NCBI RefSeq assembly: GCF_052072235.1
Contig: NZ_CM125436.1
Coordinates: 4,334,001 to 4,398,000 of the forward strand
DNA length: 64,000 bases
Reading direction: 5' to 3'
From: Brevibacillus_D fluminis_A
Lineage (GTDB): Bacteria; Bacillota; Bacilli; Brevibacillales; Brevibacillaceae
In this document: positions 51,768-60,485 of the stretch, in pieces
How the letters are laid out: the number at the start of each line of letters is the position of its first letter
Numbering within the stretch: position 1 is the stretch's first letter
The notes under the pieces: generated by a model
The model's input: the letters and a program-made list of their open reading frames with translations, nothing else
The model's database searches: none
Told to the model about the DNA's origin: nothing
Translations under genes and position numbers: made by a program

Positions 51768-52625
51768 TTACCGTGCTTTGCCGATGCAGCCGCACATGCT
51801 CATCTTGGCGAGCGCGATCGACTTGACCGCTGCTTTGGCCCGCTTCATATACGTTCGCGGATCATTTTCGTCCGGATTCTCCGCAAACACCTCTTTGATC
51901 GCGTCGGAAAAACCGATCCGCAGCTCGGTCGCCACATTCATTTTGGCCATCCCGAGCGACACTGCACGCTTCACCTGCTCTACTGGAATACCGGAGCCGC
52001 CGTGCAGCACCAAGGGGACGTCCACACGCGCCGCGATCGCCCCGATCCGGGCGAAATCGATCCGTGGCTCTCCCTTGTACATGCCATGCGCCGTGCCGAT
52101 CGCCGGGGCAAGCGTGCTCACGCCTGTCAGCCGCACGAATTCCTCGCACTCGGCCGGATCGGCCAGCACCGCATCCGCGTCTGCAACGACCAGATCGTCT
52201 TCCACGCCGCCGACCTTGCCAAGCTCTGCCTCGACATTGACGCCGTGGCGCGCCGCCAGCGCCACGACCCGCCGCGTCCGCTCCACATTTTCGGCGAACG
52301 GATGCATGGAGGCATCGATCATCACAGACGTATAGCCAACGTCGATGCATGCCGCGATCAATTCTTCGTCATGGCAGTGGTCGAGATGGAGCGCGATCGG
52401 GATGCTGGCCGACGCTGCCGCGACTTTTGCCATCGCTGCCACATAGCCTGCGCCCAGATGCTTCACCGTCCCTACCGTCGACTGCAAAATCAGCGGCGCC
52501 GCCGCTTCCTCCGCCGCTTCTGCCACCGCTTGCAGCATTTCCAGCGTGTGCACGTTGAAAGCAGCGATGCAGTATCCTTCCTCACGCGCACGCGCAAGCA
52601 TCGCCGTTGAAGAAACAAGTGCCAT
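51768..52625 (-). CDS. Class II fructose/tagatose-bisphosphate aldolase
   Basis: 285 residues. CIAAFNVHTLEMLQAV, the zinc ligands in LHLDHCHD, VEAELGKVGG, GTAHGMYKGEP, LVLHGGSGI and GMAKMNVATELR are standard for the GatY/KbaY/Fba family. The size is that of GatY rather than the longer E. coli FbaA. It would split a ketose 1,6-bisphosphate made by the PfkB kinase into dihydroxyacetone phosphate and glyceraldehyde 3-phosphate. The operon position, next to the DeoR regulator, supports a dedicated catabolic role. Confidence 0.9.
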   Translation of the reverse strand: MALVSSTAMLARAREEGYCIAAFNVHTLEMLQAVAEAAEEAAAPLILQSTVGTVKHLGAGYVAAMAKVAAASASIPIALHLDHCHDEELIAACIDVGYTSVMIDASMHPFAENVERTRRVVALAARHGVNVEAELGKVGGVEDDLVVADADAVLADPAECEEFVRLTGVSTLAPAIGTAHGMYKGEPRIDFARIGAIAARVDVPLVLHGGSGIPVEQVKRAVSLGMAKMNVATELRIGFSDAIKEVFAENPDENDPRTYMKRAKAAVKSIALAKMSMCGCIGKAR

Positions 52626-52662
52626 TCCACTCCCGCCCCTCTTTTGCTTCCTTTACGCTTGC

Positions 52663-53424
52663 CTACATCGCCATCTCGATCTTGACCCCTTGGTCTTGAT
52701 ACGCGTGGCAGACCGCTTCATCCAGCCGGTCGGTGATGATCCGGTCCACATCGCCCAGCTCCGCGAAGCGGGTCAGATACGTTTCGCCGAACTTGGTGTG
52801 ATCCGCCAGAAGATACACTTTGCGGGCGCGGTCCATCATCACCCGATTGATTTTGCCCTCGGCCAGCGCCAATGTCGTGATGCCGTTTTCCAGATGGATG
52901 CCGTCCGTTCCGAGAAAGCATTTGAAGACGGACAGCTTTTTCAGGCAATCCTCCGCGACCGCACCGACCAGCGCATACGACTTCAGCCGCATTTCGCCGC
53001 CGACCAGAATGACGTTGTGCTTGCCCTGAATATTCAGCTCCATCGCGATGTTGACCGCGTTGGTGACGATCGTCAAATCGCTGATGTGATGCAAAAGCTT
53101 CGCCAGCTCCATCGTCGTCGTCCCCACGCCCAAAATGATCGTATCGCCAGGCTGGATATGTGTGAGCGCCTGGCGCGCAATCGCCCGTTTCTCCTCCATG
53201 CGCTGCTCCAGCTTTTCGGTAAAGCTGCGCTCCATCGGCAAAAAATTGGTCGTCGTCGCCCCGCCATGGATGCGCGTCAAAAGTCCCTCGTTCTCCAGCT
53301 TGATCAAGTCTTTGCGAATCGTCACCTCCGATACGTCCAGACTTTGGCTTAAATGCGCGACGGTCACCGTCTTGTCTTGCTCCAGCTGTTGCAATATTTT
53401 GCTATGCCTCTCCGCAGCCAGCAT
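52663..53424 (-). CDS. DeoR-family regulator of the beta-galactoside operon
   Basis: 253 residues. ERHSKILQQLEQDKTVTVAHLSQSLDVSEVTIRKDLIKLE is split over the N-terminal winged helix, and RIHGGATT, GDTIILGVGTTTMELAKLL, FLGTDGIHLENGITT and LADHTKFGE form the sugar-phosphate-sensing domain. LacR/GatR relatives sense tagatose-6-phosphate or similar; the same is likely here. Its gene is inside the operon between the transporter and the enzymes, so it probably autoregulates. GGAGGGC precedes the ATG. Confidence 0.9.
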   Translation of the reverse strand: MLAAERHSKILQQLEQDKTVTVAHLSQSLDVSEVTIRKDLIKLENEGLLTRIHGGATTTNFLPMERSFTEKLEQRMEEKRAIARQALTHIQPGDTIILGVGTTTMELAKLLHHISDLTIVTNAVNIAMELNIQGKHNVILVGGEMRLKSYALVGAVAEDCLKKLSVFKCFLGTDGIHLENGITTLALAEGKINRVMMDRARKVYLLADHTKFGETYLTRFAELGDVDRIITDRLDEAVCHAYQDQGVKIEMAM

Positions 53425-53442
53425 CGAATGCCCTCCTTCTCG

Positions 53443-54252
53443 TTACCCTTTTACCGACCCGCCCAGCAGGCCTGAGATGAACTGGCGCTGCAGCAGCAGG
53501 AAAAATGCCATGATCGGCAGTGTCGAAATCGTCGTTCCCAGCATGACCTGCCCGTAATCGATCCGGGTGAACCCGACCAGCGTCGACAGCGCGACCGGCA
53601 AGGTGTACATGCTTTTATCGCTCATGACCAACAGCGGCCAGACGAAATTGTTCCATTGGCTCATGAACATGAAGATGGCGAGCGCAGCCAGCGCCGGACG
53701 CATCACCGGCAAGATCATCGTGAAAAAGATGCGCCATTCCCCGCACCCGTCCACGCGCGCTGCCTCCAGCAGCTCATCGGGGATCGCCTTCATGTTTTGC
53801 CGCATGAGATAGATGCCGAACGGATTCGCAAGCGTCGGCAAAATCACGGCTTGGTATGTATTGAGCCATTGCAATTTTACCATCATTTGAAACAGCGGAA
53901 TCAAGGTCACCTGCGACGGAATCATGATCGCGAGCAGCAGCAGGAAAAAAATCTGGTCCCGCCCGCGAAAGCGGAACTTGGCGAACGCATAGCCTGCCAT
54001 CGAGCAGAACAAAACGCTCAGGACCGTATAGATCACCGTAATGATCAGCGAATTCATCATCACGCCGGATATGTTGATGTTCCCTTGCAGGTTGGTGTAG
54101 TTGTCTACCAAGGAATCGCCCGGCAAAAAATTCGGCGGCACGCTGAAAATTTCGCCGCTTTGGTGTGTGGCGTTGATGAACATCCAGTAAAACGGCACGA
54201 GTGAGACGACGGTGGCGAAAAAGAGCAGCGTATAAACCGAGAGCTTTTTCAC
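53443..54252 (-). CDS. Sugar ABC transporter permease (MalG/LacG type)
   Basis: 269 residues, six membrane helices. The coupling loop ELLEAARVDGCGEWRIFFTMILPVMRPA (split EAARVDG...LP) and the C-terminal FFLLLQRQFISGLLGGSVKG are typical of CUT1 permeases. GTG start overlapping the stop of the partner permease gene (GTGA). Together the two form the channel for the sugar recognised by the lipoprotein at 55229-56566. No ATPase gene is in the operon. Confidence 0.92.
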   Translation of the reverse strand: MKKLSVYTLLFFATVVSLVPFYWMFINATHQSGEIFSVPPNFLPGDSLVDNYTNLQGNINISGVMMNSLIITVIYTVLSVLFCSMAGYAFAKFRFRGRDQIFFLLLLAIMIPSQVTLIPLFQMMVKLQWLNTYQAVILPTLANPFGIYLMRQNMKAIPDELLEAARVDGCGEWRIFFTMILPVMRPALAALAIFMFMSQWNNFVWPLLVMSDKSMYTLPVALSTLVGFTRIDYGQVMLGTTISTLPIMAFFLLLQRQFISGLLGGSVKG

Positions 54253-55127
54253 TCTTTATCACCCGCCCATTTCATTTGCACATACGACAGCACCCCGATC
54301 ATGATGACCAGCACGTAGGAGATCGCCGAGGCGTAGCCGAAATCGAAAAACTTGAAGCCTTGCTGGTACAAATATTGCGTGATCGTCAGCGTCGCGTTTG
54401 CCGGACCGCCTTTTGTCAAAATGTACGGCTCGTCGAACAGCTGCAAGGTGCCGATCGTCGACAGCACGACGCTGAACAGGATCACCGGCTTCATCTGCGG
54501 AACCGTGATCGCGAAAAACTGCCGGACGGAACCCGCCCCGTCCAAGCTGGCGGCCTCGTACATGTCTTTCGGAATGTTTTGCAAGCCCGCCAGGAAAATC
54601 ACCATATTGTAGCCGGTCCATCGCCATGTGATGGCCAAAATGATCGATACCTTCGCCCAAAACGGGTCCGTCAGCCAGCCGATCCGCGCAAAGCCCATGC
54701 TTGCAAGCATATAGTTGAGCAAGCCGTAGTTGTCATCGAGGATGATTTTGAACACGATCGAATACGCCACCAGCGCCGTGATGACCGGCATGAACAGCGA
54801 GATGCGGAAAAACGATCGGAAGCGGATGAAGGATGCATTGACCAATACGGCGAGAAGCAGCGCCAAAAAGGTCATGATCGGCACCTGTACGACCAGGATG
54901 ATGCATGTGTTTTTTACGCTCGCCCAAAACAGCGGGTCGTTCAGCAAGCGCGCGTAATTGGCCAAGCCGCCGAAAATCATCTGGCCTTCCTTTTTCACCT
55001 GAAAGCTGAGCAAAAGCGACTGGAACACCGGGTACACCGTGAAAATGAGAAACAGCAAAATGGCTGGTGCGATGAACAGGTACGGCGTCATGCCTGATGT
55101 CATCCGCATGCGTTTGATTGGTTCCAC
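54249..55127 (-). CDS. Sugar ABC transporter permease (MalF/UgpA type)
   Basis: About 292 residues with six membrane helices. YLFIAPAILLFLIFTVYPVF opens the first helix and MYEAASLDGAGSVRQFFAITVPQMKPV holds the CUT1 coupling loop. Partner of the MalG-type permease. The start is uncertain: an ATG at 55136 directly abuts the GGGAGG ribosome site, whereas GTG at 55127 lies 9 bases from it and is preferred. Confidence 0.9.
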   Translation of the reverse strand: MEPIKRMRMTSGMTPYLFIAPAILLFLIFTVYPVFQSLLLSFQVKKEGQMIFGGLANYARLLNDPLFWASVKNTCIILVVQVPIMTFLALLLAVLVNASFIRFRSFFRISLFMPVITALVAYSIVFKIILDDNYGLLNYMLASMGFARIGWLTDPFWAKVSIILAITWRWTGYNMVIFLAGLQNIPKDMYEAASLDGAGSVRQFFAITVPQMKPVILFSVVLSTIGTLQLFDEPYILTKGGPANATLTITQYLYQQGFKFFDFGYASAISYVLVIMIGVLSYVQMKWAGDKE

Positions 55128-55228
55128 TACTGCCATCCTCCCTATGTCGGATGGGGGCCGTCATACGCAAGCCCCCATCGCAGCACCGCGCGCGGCATGC
55201 ATGATGCGACGGTGCTCGGCTCCTTCTC

Positions 55229-56566
55229 TTACTGTTTGACCTTTCGCTGCGTCTCCACCGAAAGCAGCTCGGCGGCCTCATCGAGCGTCGCTTTTACATC
55301 CGCCTGACTCAGCAAAATCTTGGCTTGCGCGTCTGCCACATGCTTCGCTGCGCGCTGGTAATCGTTCGTATCATTCACAGCCGGGATCGCGGCAGATTCG
55401 TCGGCGAACATGCGGAAGATCGGCTTGTTGCCGAAAAATTCCTGCGGTGCATCAAAGAACGGGTCTTTGTACGTTTCGAGCAGCGACGGGAACAGGCCGT
55501 ACTTTTTCATCAAGAGCATTTGCGCCTCTGTATCGGTCAGCGCGAACTCGACGAACTTGTAGGCGATCTCCTTGTTCTTGGAGGCTGCCGGGATGACCAG
55601 CGCGGAGCCGCCGTTATTGGAAGCGCGATTGCCGCCTTTCTCGAAAGCAGGCAGCAGGAACACGCCCCACTTCCCTTTCGTTTCCGGCGCCTGGTCCATG
55701 ATCGTGCCGGAATACCACACGCCGTACGGAATCGTCGCGACCATGCCGTTTTTCGTTGCGGTGACCGTGCCGTCCCAGCCCTGCACATTCGCGATCAGTC
55801 CCGCATCATTCATCTCCTTGATCTTTGCCATCGCTTTCGTGACTTTGTCGCTTCCAAGGATGATGTCGCCATCGTTATCGAAATAGCTGATACCTTCCTG
55901 GTTGAGCATCATCGAGATCAGTGCGGTGCCGTTGGAAATGTCCACCGGAAGCATCGCCTTGCCCGTTTTTTCCTTGATCTTCTTTCCGGCCGCAATGAAA
56001 TCGTCCCACGTTTCGATTTCTTCCGCTTTTACGCCGGCAGCCTCAAAAATGTCCGTACGGTAAAACACGCCGGTGGAGCCGAGGTCCCACGGGAACGCCA
56101 CGATCTTGCCTTTGGAAATGGATTGCGGCCATTTCGTCGCCGTGATTTTCTCCTTGTACGAATCCGCTCCCATCGCCGACAGATCGGCAAAACCGTCCGG
56201 GAATTGAGAGGTGTATACCGGCAATACTTCGGACTCCATCAGGACGGCATCCGGCAGGCCCGCGCCGCCTGCGCTCAGCCCTGCCGTTACTTTGTCATAG
56301 GCGTCGCTTGAACCGACTTCGTCGATTTTGACTTTGATGTCGGGATATTTTTTGTTGAACAGCGGGATGACGTCATTGAGTCCTTTGACGGCGATGTCCC
56401 ACGCCCACACGGTAATTTCGCCCTTGTCCTGCGCATTCGTGCCCGCGGTTGTTGTGCCTGCGCCCGGTTGTGCCTGTGCTTCCTGTTGTCCGCCGCCTCC
56501 GCAAGCGCTTACAAGCAATCCCACAGCTGCCAATGTTCCAATCAGTTTCCCCTTGAAATTTTTCAT
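55229..56566 (-). CDS. Sugar-binding lipoprotein of a CUT1 ABC transporter
   Basis: 445 residues. The signal peptide ends in LLVSAC, a lipobox, followed by a Gly/Gln/Ala linker. The mature protein is a family 1 binding protein: ITVWAWDIAVKGLNDVIPLF, KYPDIKVKIDEVGSSD, ADLSAMGADSYKEKI and FPWDLGSTGVFYRTDIF. It is the first gene of the operon that ends with lacZ, so a beta-galactoside oligosaccharide is the likely ligand (inference). A weak GGATGTGAG precedes the ATG. The 240 bases upstream carry no gene. Confidence 0.9.
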   Translation of the reverse strand: MKNFKGKLIGTLAAVGLLVSACGGGGQQEAQAQPGAGTTTAGTNAQDKGEITVWAWDIAVKGLNDVIPLFNKKYPDIKVKIDEVGSSDAYDKVTAGLSAGGAGLPDAVLMESEVLPVYTSQFPDGFADLSAMGADSYKEKITATKWPQSISKGKIVAFPWDLGSTGVFYRTDIFEAAGVKAEEIETWDDFIAAGKKIKEKTGKAMLPVDISNGTALISMMLNQEGISYFDNDGDIILGSDKVTKAMAKIKEMNDAGLIANVQGWDGTVTATKNGMVATIPYGVWYSGTIMDQAPETKGKWGVFLLPAFEKGGNRASNNGGSALVIPAASKNKEIAYKFVEFALTDTEAQMLLMKKYGLFPSLLETYKDPFFDAPQEFFGNKPIFRMFADESAAIPAVNDTNDYQRAAKHVADAQAKILLSQADVKATLDEAAELLSVETQRKVKQ

Positions 56567-56805
56567 CAGCTCACATCCATTTCCCCGAATTTGTCCACAG
56601 CCTTTGCCGCAATTTCCGTTCTCTTTCGCTTTTTTCTTTTTTTCTGTTTCCCCCTGCTTTCACTTTCGTTTTAATATTTCGTTTTGTTTCGTTTTATTAT
56701 CGAATGGTTTCATCCTAGCATAGCTGTTACTAAGTGTCAAACAATTTGAAATCTTTCGCGATTCGATTTTTGTTCGCGTGAGTTTTCATTCATTGCATAT
56801 GGGTG

Positions 56806-56836
56806 TTGACTTGGAGCCAGCTCCAACGAATAGAAT
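56806..56836 (+). promoter_or_regulatory. MerR-type promoter with 19-bp spacer and internal palindrome
   Basis: TTGACT (56806-56811) and TAGAAT (56831-56836) are separated by exactly 19 bp, and the spacer carries the dyad TTGGAGC-CA-GCTCCAA. This is the hallmark of promoters twisted into activity by MerR-family proteins. It drives the remnant merR start 26 bases downstream. Confidence 0.7.
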
Positions 56837-56861
56837 ACGGCGTGAGAGGTGGTGAAGTGTT

Positions 56862-56903
56862 GTGTATACGATCCGGCAGGTTGCCGCGCTTACAGGGTTC
56901 AGT
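56862..56903 (+). pseudogene. Truncated MerR-family regulator start
   Basis: After a GAGAGGTGG ribosome site, a GTG opens VYTIRQVAALTGFS, the first recognition-helix region of MerR proteins (Y-T-I-x-Q-V-A-x-x-T-G-x-S). The frame then loses all similarity and soon runs into the terminator of the convergent HAD gene. A one-base shift gives RVLRRDTDH and a stop, which faintly resembles the next expected R-x-L-R-x-Y-D, so an early frameshift followed by deletion is likely. Confidence 0.5.
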
Positions 56904-56946
56904 TGCGCGTTCTTAGACGCGACACAGATCACTAGCAGGCAAACAC

Positions 56947-56990
56947 GAAAAAGCTGCCCGGTGCGCACATCTCCTGCACATCGGACAGCT
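56947..56990 (-). terminator. Terminator of the frl-like operon
   Basis: AGCTGTCCG pairs with CGGGCAGCT (one mismatch) around a longer loop and is followed by five Ts on the minus strand, 14 bases after the HAD gene stop. Confidence 0.75.
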
Positions 56991-57003
56991 GTCTCCATTC
57001 CTG

Positions 57004-57672
57004 CTATTCTTTTGGCGCACCAGGCACATGCACATCAAAATCAAACTTCTCCAAACTATCCAACCGATGATCATGCTCTCCGAATGGCAGCAGCACCGTT
57101 ACCGGATTCGGCACGATCACGCAAGACATGTTGGCGCGTTTGGCCGCCAACGCACCGTTTGGCGAGTCTTCGATGGCGACAGCCGCCGCAGCTTCGACGC
57201 CAAGCTGGGCAAGCGCAAGTCGATACAGCGCAGGATCGGGCTTCACCTGTTCGACGTGGTCGGCGGTGGCGATTGCGCCAAAATACGGCGTCAAATGCCA
57301 CTCGTCGAGATGCCTCTTCACCCATTCATACGGGGAACTGGAGGCGACAGCCAGCTCCAGATTGCGACGCCTGGCCTCCTCGATGAGGGCGACGACGCCT
57401 GGGCGCAGCTGCTCGTCTTTCATCAATTCCCGGTACATGTCCTTGATCTGCGCCTCGATCACCGCTTCATCCGGAAGCCCCTCTGTCTGGTCGCGGAGAA
57501 TCTGATACGGGCTTGTGTCGGTCACGGTGGTCCCGATGAAGTAGCCCCAGATTTGCTCATCCATCTTGGCGCCGTATCGTTCGTACATGCTGACCCAAGC
57601 ACGAAACAGGGACGTTTCCGTATCCAGAATCGTCCCGTCAAAATCCAAAACAATCGCTCGCTTGCAAGCCAT
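57004..57672 (-). CDS. HAD-superfamily hydrolase (beta-phosphoglucomutase-like)
   Basis: 222 residues. Motif I IVLDFDGTILDTE, motif II AVASSSPYEWV, motif III HVEQVKPDPALY and motif IV IEDSPNGALAAKRA define a subfamily IA HAD enzyme, close to beta-phosphoglucomutase and sugar phosphatases. Being last in the frl-like operon, it may dephosphorylate or repair a sugar phosphate arising from Amadori-compound breakdown. GGGAGAGA precedes the ATG. Confidence 0.85.
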   Translation of the reverse strand: MACKRAIVLDFDGTILDTETSLFRAWVSMYERYGAKMDEQIWGYFIGTTVTDTSPYQILRDQTEGLPDEAVIEAQIKDMYRELMKDEQLRPGVVALIEEARRRNLELAVASSSPYEWVKRHLDEWHLTPYFGAIATADHVEQVKPDPALYRLALAQLGVEAAAAVAIEDSPNGALAAKRANMSCVIVPNPVTVLLPFGEHDHRLDSLEKFDFDVHVPGAPKE

Positions 57673-57690
57673 GACTGTCTCTCCCTCTCT

Positions 57691-58523
57691 TTATCCCATA
57701 TACGGTGCCAACGCGTCGAGGGATTGCTTCACCGCCGCGTCCGGATTGATCCAGTATCGCGCGGAAGTAAACTCCAGCGAAAGCGATCCGGCGTATCCGT
57801 TCTCCTCCAATTGCTGCAGGTAGCGATCGAGCGGAAGGGTTCCGTCTCCCCACGCCAAATGTCCGTCTGGATTCCCATCGACAAAATGGATATGCACAAG
57901 AGCTTTCGCCAATGCCTGAAAATATTCCTGTATCGACTCCCCGTTCACGGCCATCGGGATCGTATCGAGCATGCCTTTGAGCCGTGGCGAGGAAATCTCT
58001 TGCAGCATCCGGCAAAGCGTCTTGGCGTCGTTCACCAGATTGGATTCCACCGGCGTAAGCGGCTCCAGCGCCAAGGTGACGCCGTGTCCGCTTGCCGCAT
58101 GTGCCAGCCGTTCCAGCGAATCGCGCGACCGCTTCCACGCTTCTTCCGCCGGTTCGCTGCGATAGCCCCACCCCGGCGTGACCAGCATATACGGGGCTTC
58201 CAGCTCGGCTGTGGCGGCAAGCGATTTTTCAAAATAACGGATGCTGCGCTCCCGCCATTCGGTTTCCGCCGCAGCGAGATTGATCGGGTACATGCATTGC
58301 TCGGGCGTGAAGCAGACGATGGAAAGGCCGCGCGAGGCAGTCATTTACCTGATCGCCCGGATTTCGCCAGCGCCAAGCTCCTCCACATAGCAATGAGGCT
58401 CCGCCCCCCACAGCTCGATGCGAGTCACGTGCAGACGTGACATCGCATCGAGAAGTGCGCGAGCGGATAGTGGATATAGTGAACATTCATCCCGGTGATT
58501 TGCGAGCGCGACAGTCGGGTCAC
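57691..58523 (-). pseudogene. frlC: frlC-like epimerase gene inactivated by frameshift and stop
   Basis: Joined across two lesions, the sequence reads as a TIM-barrel FrlC-type fructoselysine/psicoselysine epimerase of 277 residues (E. coli FrlC has 276). From GTG at 58523 (8 bases from AGGAGG) it encodes VTRLSRSQITGMNVHYIHYP; then one base is missing near 58455-58460 and the reading moves to LLDAMSRLHVTRIELWGAEP. An in-frame TAA at 58345-58347 interrupts it again. After that it runs on intact: FTPEQCMYPINLAAAE, LALEPLTPVESNLVND, HIHFVDGNPDGHLAWGDG. The TAA sits at one residue column with no length change, so it is a point mutation. Alternatively one or both lesions are sequencing errors. Confidence 0.75.
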
Positions 58524-58544
58524 ACCCCCGGCCTCCTCTCCTAC

Positions 58545-59543
58545 TCAATACGGGACTTTGCCCATGTAGCGGCGCGTTTCCAGCGGATGGTTGCGGGCCG
58601 CCGCGATTGCGGTCGCGTAAACGCCGAGCACTTTGTTCAAGACAAGCGGCGCGATATAGCCTTTCACGCTGTCTGCGATGCCCTCCATGTCGAACTCGTT
58701 GGCATCGATGACGATCAGGTTGTCGCTGTACTGGCGGGAAAATTCGAGGGCGCGCTCTTCCAGCGGCCGCGTCTCATCCAGGCCGAGCAGCATGATGAAG
58801 GGTACTTCCGGCGTCAACACTTCAAACGGCCCGTGGAAATACTCGCCCGCATGGATCGGGTGGGAGTGAATCCACTGCATCTCCATCAGGATGCATACTG
58901 CAAACATGTAAGCCGCGCAATAGTTGGAGCCGCTTGCCATCGTGTAGATGATCGAGGCGTCCTTGTACGTTTCGCCGAACGCTTTGGAACGGTCGAGGAA
59001 CTGCGCTTTCGTTTTTTCATAGACGGTGCCGAGATTCTCCAGACTTTCCACCATGGCGGAAAAGAGCGCATTGCCTTCCTTGTGGTACAGCACGCCTGTC
59101 ACCAGCTGATACATCAGGTAAAAATCGGAGTTTTTCGCGACCGTTTCATCGAAATAGCTGGCTTTTTCGTATTTGATCACGAATTCGGAAGCCTCGGCGA
59201 GCGGCGATTCGGGTTTGGCCGTGAGCGATACGGTCAGCGCCCCTTTTTCACGGGCGAAACGGGCGGCCGCCACCGTCTCCTTGGTGCCGCCGGAGTGCGA
59301 GCAGAGGATGACGAGCGAGCCTTCGCCAAGCGTTGCCGGGTTGCGATGGATGAATTCATTGGCGTTGTATACGTCGGAAGCGATCGTTTTCGCTTCGCGG
59401 TCAAGCACGTATTTGCTCGGATACATCAGTGCGGACGAACCGCCGCACGCGACGAAAAAAATCCGGTCGAGGCTGCGGCCCTGGACCGCCTCAAGCACCT
59501 TCGCTACATCCGGGTTCAAAGCATGGTGGATTTGCACATTCAT
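58545..59543 (-). CDS. frlB: Fructosamine-6-phosphate deglycase (SIS domain)
   Basis: 332 residues. Two SIS domains: RIFFVACGGSSALMYPSKYVL with LVILCSHSGGTKETVAAARFA, and IIYTMASGSNYCAAYMFAVC with IHSHPIHAGEYFHGPFEVL (catalytic Glu/His region). This is the FrlB/GlmS-isomerase-like type that splits fructoselysine-6-phosphate or similar Amadori phosphates to glucose-6-phosphate and the amine. It follows the transporter genes after a TGGTATATACCA operator of its own, so it can be transcribed separately. AAAGGGG precedes the ATG. Confidence 0.75.
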   Translation of the reverse strand: MNVQIHHALNPDVAKVLEAVQGRSLDRIFFVACGGSSALMYPSKYVLDREAKTIASDVYNANEFIHRNPATLGEGSLVILCSHSGGTKETVAAARFAREKGALTVSLTAKPESPLAEASEFVIKYEKASYFDETVAKNSDFYLMYQLVTGVLYHKEGNALFSAMVESLENLGTVYEKTKAQFLDRSKAFGETYKDASIIYTMASGSNYCAAYMFAVCILMEMQWIHSHPIHAGEYFHGPFEVLTPEVPFIMLLGLDETRPLEERALEFSRQYSDNLIVIDANEFDMEGIADSVKGYIAPLVLNKVLGVYATAIAAARNHPLETRRYMGKVPY

Positions 59544-59577
59544 GGTTACATTCCCCTTTCCTTTTTCACACGTTATA

Positions 59578-59589
59578 TGGTATATACCA
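59578..59589. promoter_or_regulatory. FrlR/GntR operator (site 1) upstream of frlB
   Basis: TGGTATATACCA is a perfect 12-bp palindrome. On the minus strand it lies in the spacer between TTGGAC and TATAAC (16 bp apart), so binding would block a promoter for frlB. The identical site lies upstream of frlD. Confidence 0.75.
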
Positions 59590-59634
59590 CTCGGTCCAAA
59601 AAGAGAGCCGAGCAGGAAAACCCGGATCGATCTA

Positions 59635-60471
59635 TCAACCTTTGACGCTTCCCGCCGACAGCCCGCGGATGAATTGCTTCTGGAACAGCAAGAACGCGAT
59701 AACCATCGGCGCCGCCGAGATGGCGAGGCCGGCCAACTGGACGCCGAAATTCGTATTGAGCTGGCTGCGCAGGTTCATCAGCCCGACCGGAATCGTCCGC
59801 AGCGCGCTGTCCTCGACGAACACCATCGCAAACATGAACTCGTTCCAGATCGCCATCGCCGTCAACAGCGCGGTAGACGCGATGATCGGGCGGCTCATCG
59901 GCAGGATGATGTGCCAGAACACCTGCCAGGTGCTGCAGCCGTCCATGAAGGCCGACTCCTCCACCTCTTTCGGCAAGGAAAGAAAATAGGAGCGCATCAA
60001 AAACACGGCGAACGGAATCTGAAAGGCCACATACGGCACGATCAGCGCCCAATACGTATTGTAAATGCCGAAAAGCTGCAGCATCTTGTAGAGCGGGATC
60101 AGGCTGACCTGCGGCGCCAGCATCAAGCCGCTTACAATCAGCAGAAAAAGCAGGTTTTTGCCCTTGAATGCAAAGCGGCTGAGCGCGAAGGACGCCATGG
60201 ATGCGATCAGCAGGATGCAGAACACCGAGACGCAGGTGACCAGCACGCTGTTGAAAAAATACCGCCCGATGCCGGCATCCCAAGCCGCCTGATAGTTGCT
60301 CCACAGCCACGTCCCGGGCAGCGACCACGCATTGAGGAAAAAGTCGCTGTTCGACTTCAGTCCGTTCATGACAAGCCACAAGAGCGGATAGACGATGCAG
60401 ATGGCATAAACGGAAAACCAGACCAGGACGCCGCCCACCCACACCTTGTTCCAGATGACGCTTTTGTTCAA
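59635..60471 (-). CDS. frlM: ABC transporter permease, MalG-like (frl operon)
   Basis: 278 residues with six membrane helices. EVEESAFMDGCSTWQVFWHIILP is the CUT1 coupling loop and FLLFQKQFIRGLSAGSVKG the C-terminal signature. It works with the preceding permease and the lipoprotein at 61384. The start is TTG at 60471, after GAGGGGGG. No ATPase gene is present in the operon; B. subtilis uses the shared ATPase MsmX for its Frl importer, and the same is likely here. Confidence 0.85.
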   Translation of the reverse strand: MNKSVIWNKVWVGGVLVWFSVYAICIVYPLLWLVMNGLKSNSDFFLNAWSLPGTWLWSNYQAAWDAGIGRYFFNSVLVTCVSVFCILLIASMASFALSRFAFKGKNLLFLLIVSGLMLAPQVSLIPLYKMLQLFGIYNTYWALIVPYVAFQIPFAVFLMRSYFLSLPKEVEESAFMDGCSTWQVFWHIILPMSRPIIASTALLTAMAIWNEFMFAMVFVEDSALRTIPVGLMNLRSQLNTNFGVQLAGLAISAAPMVIAFLLFQKQFIRGLSAGSVKG

Positions 60472-60485
60472 CGCGATCCCCCCTC

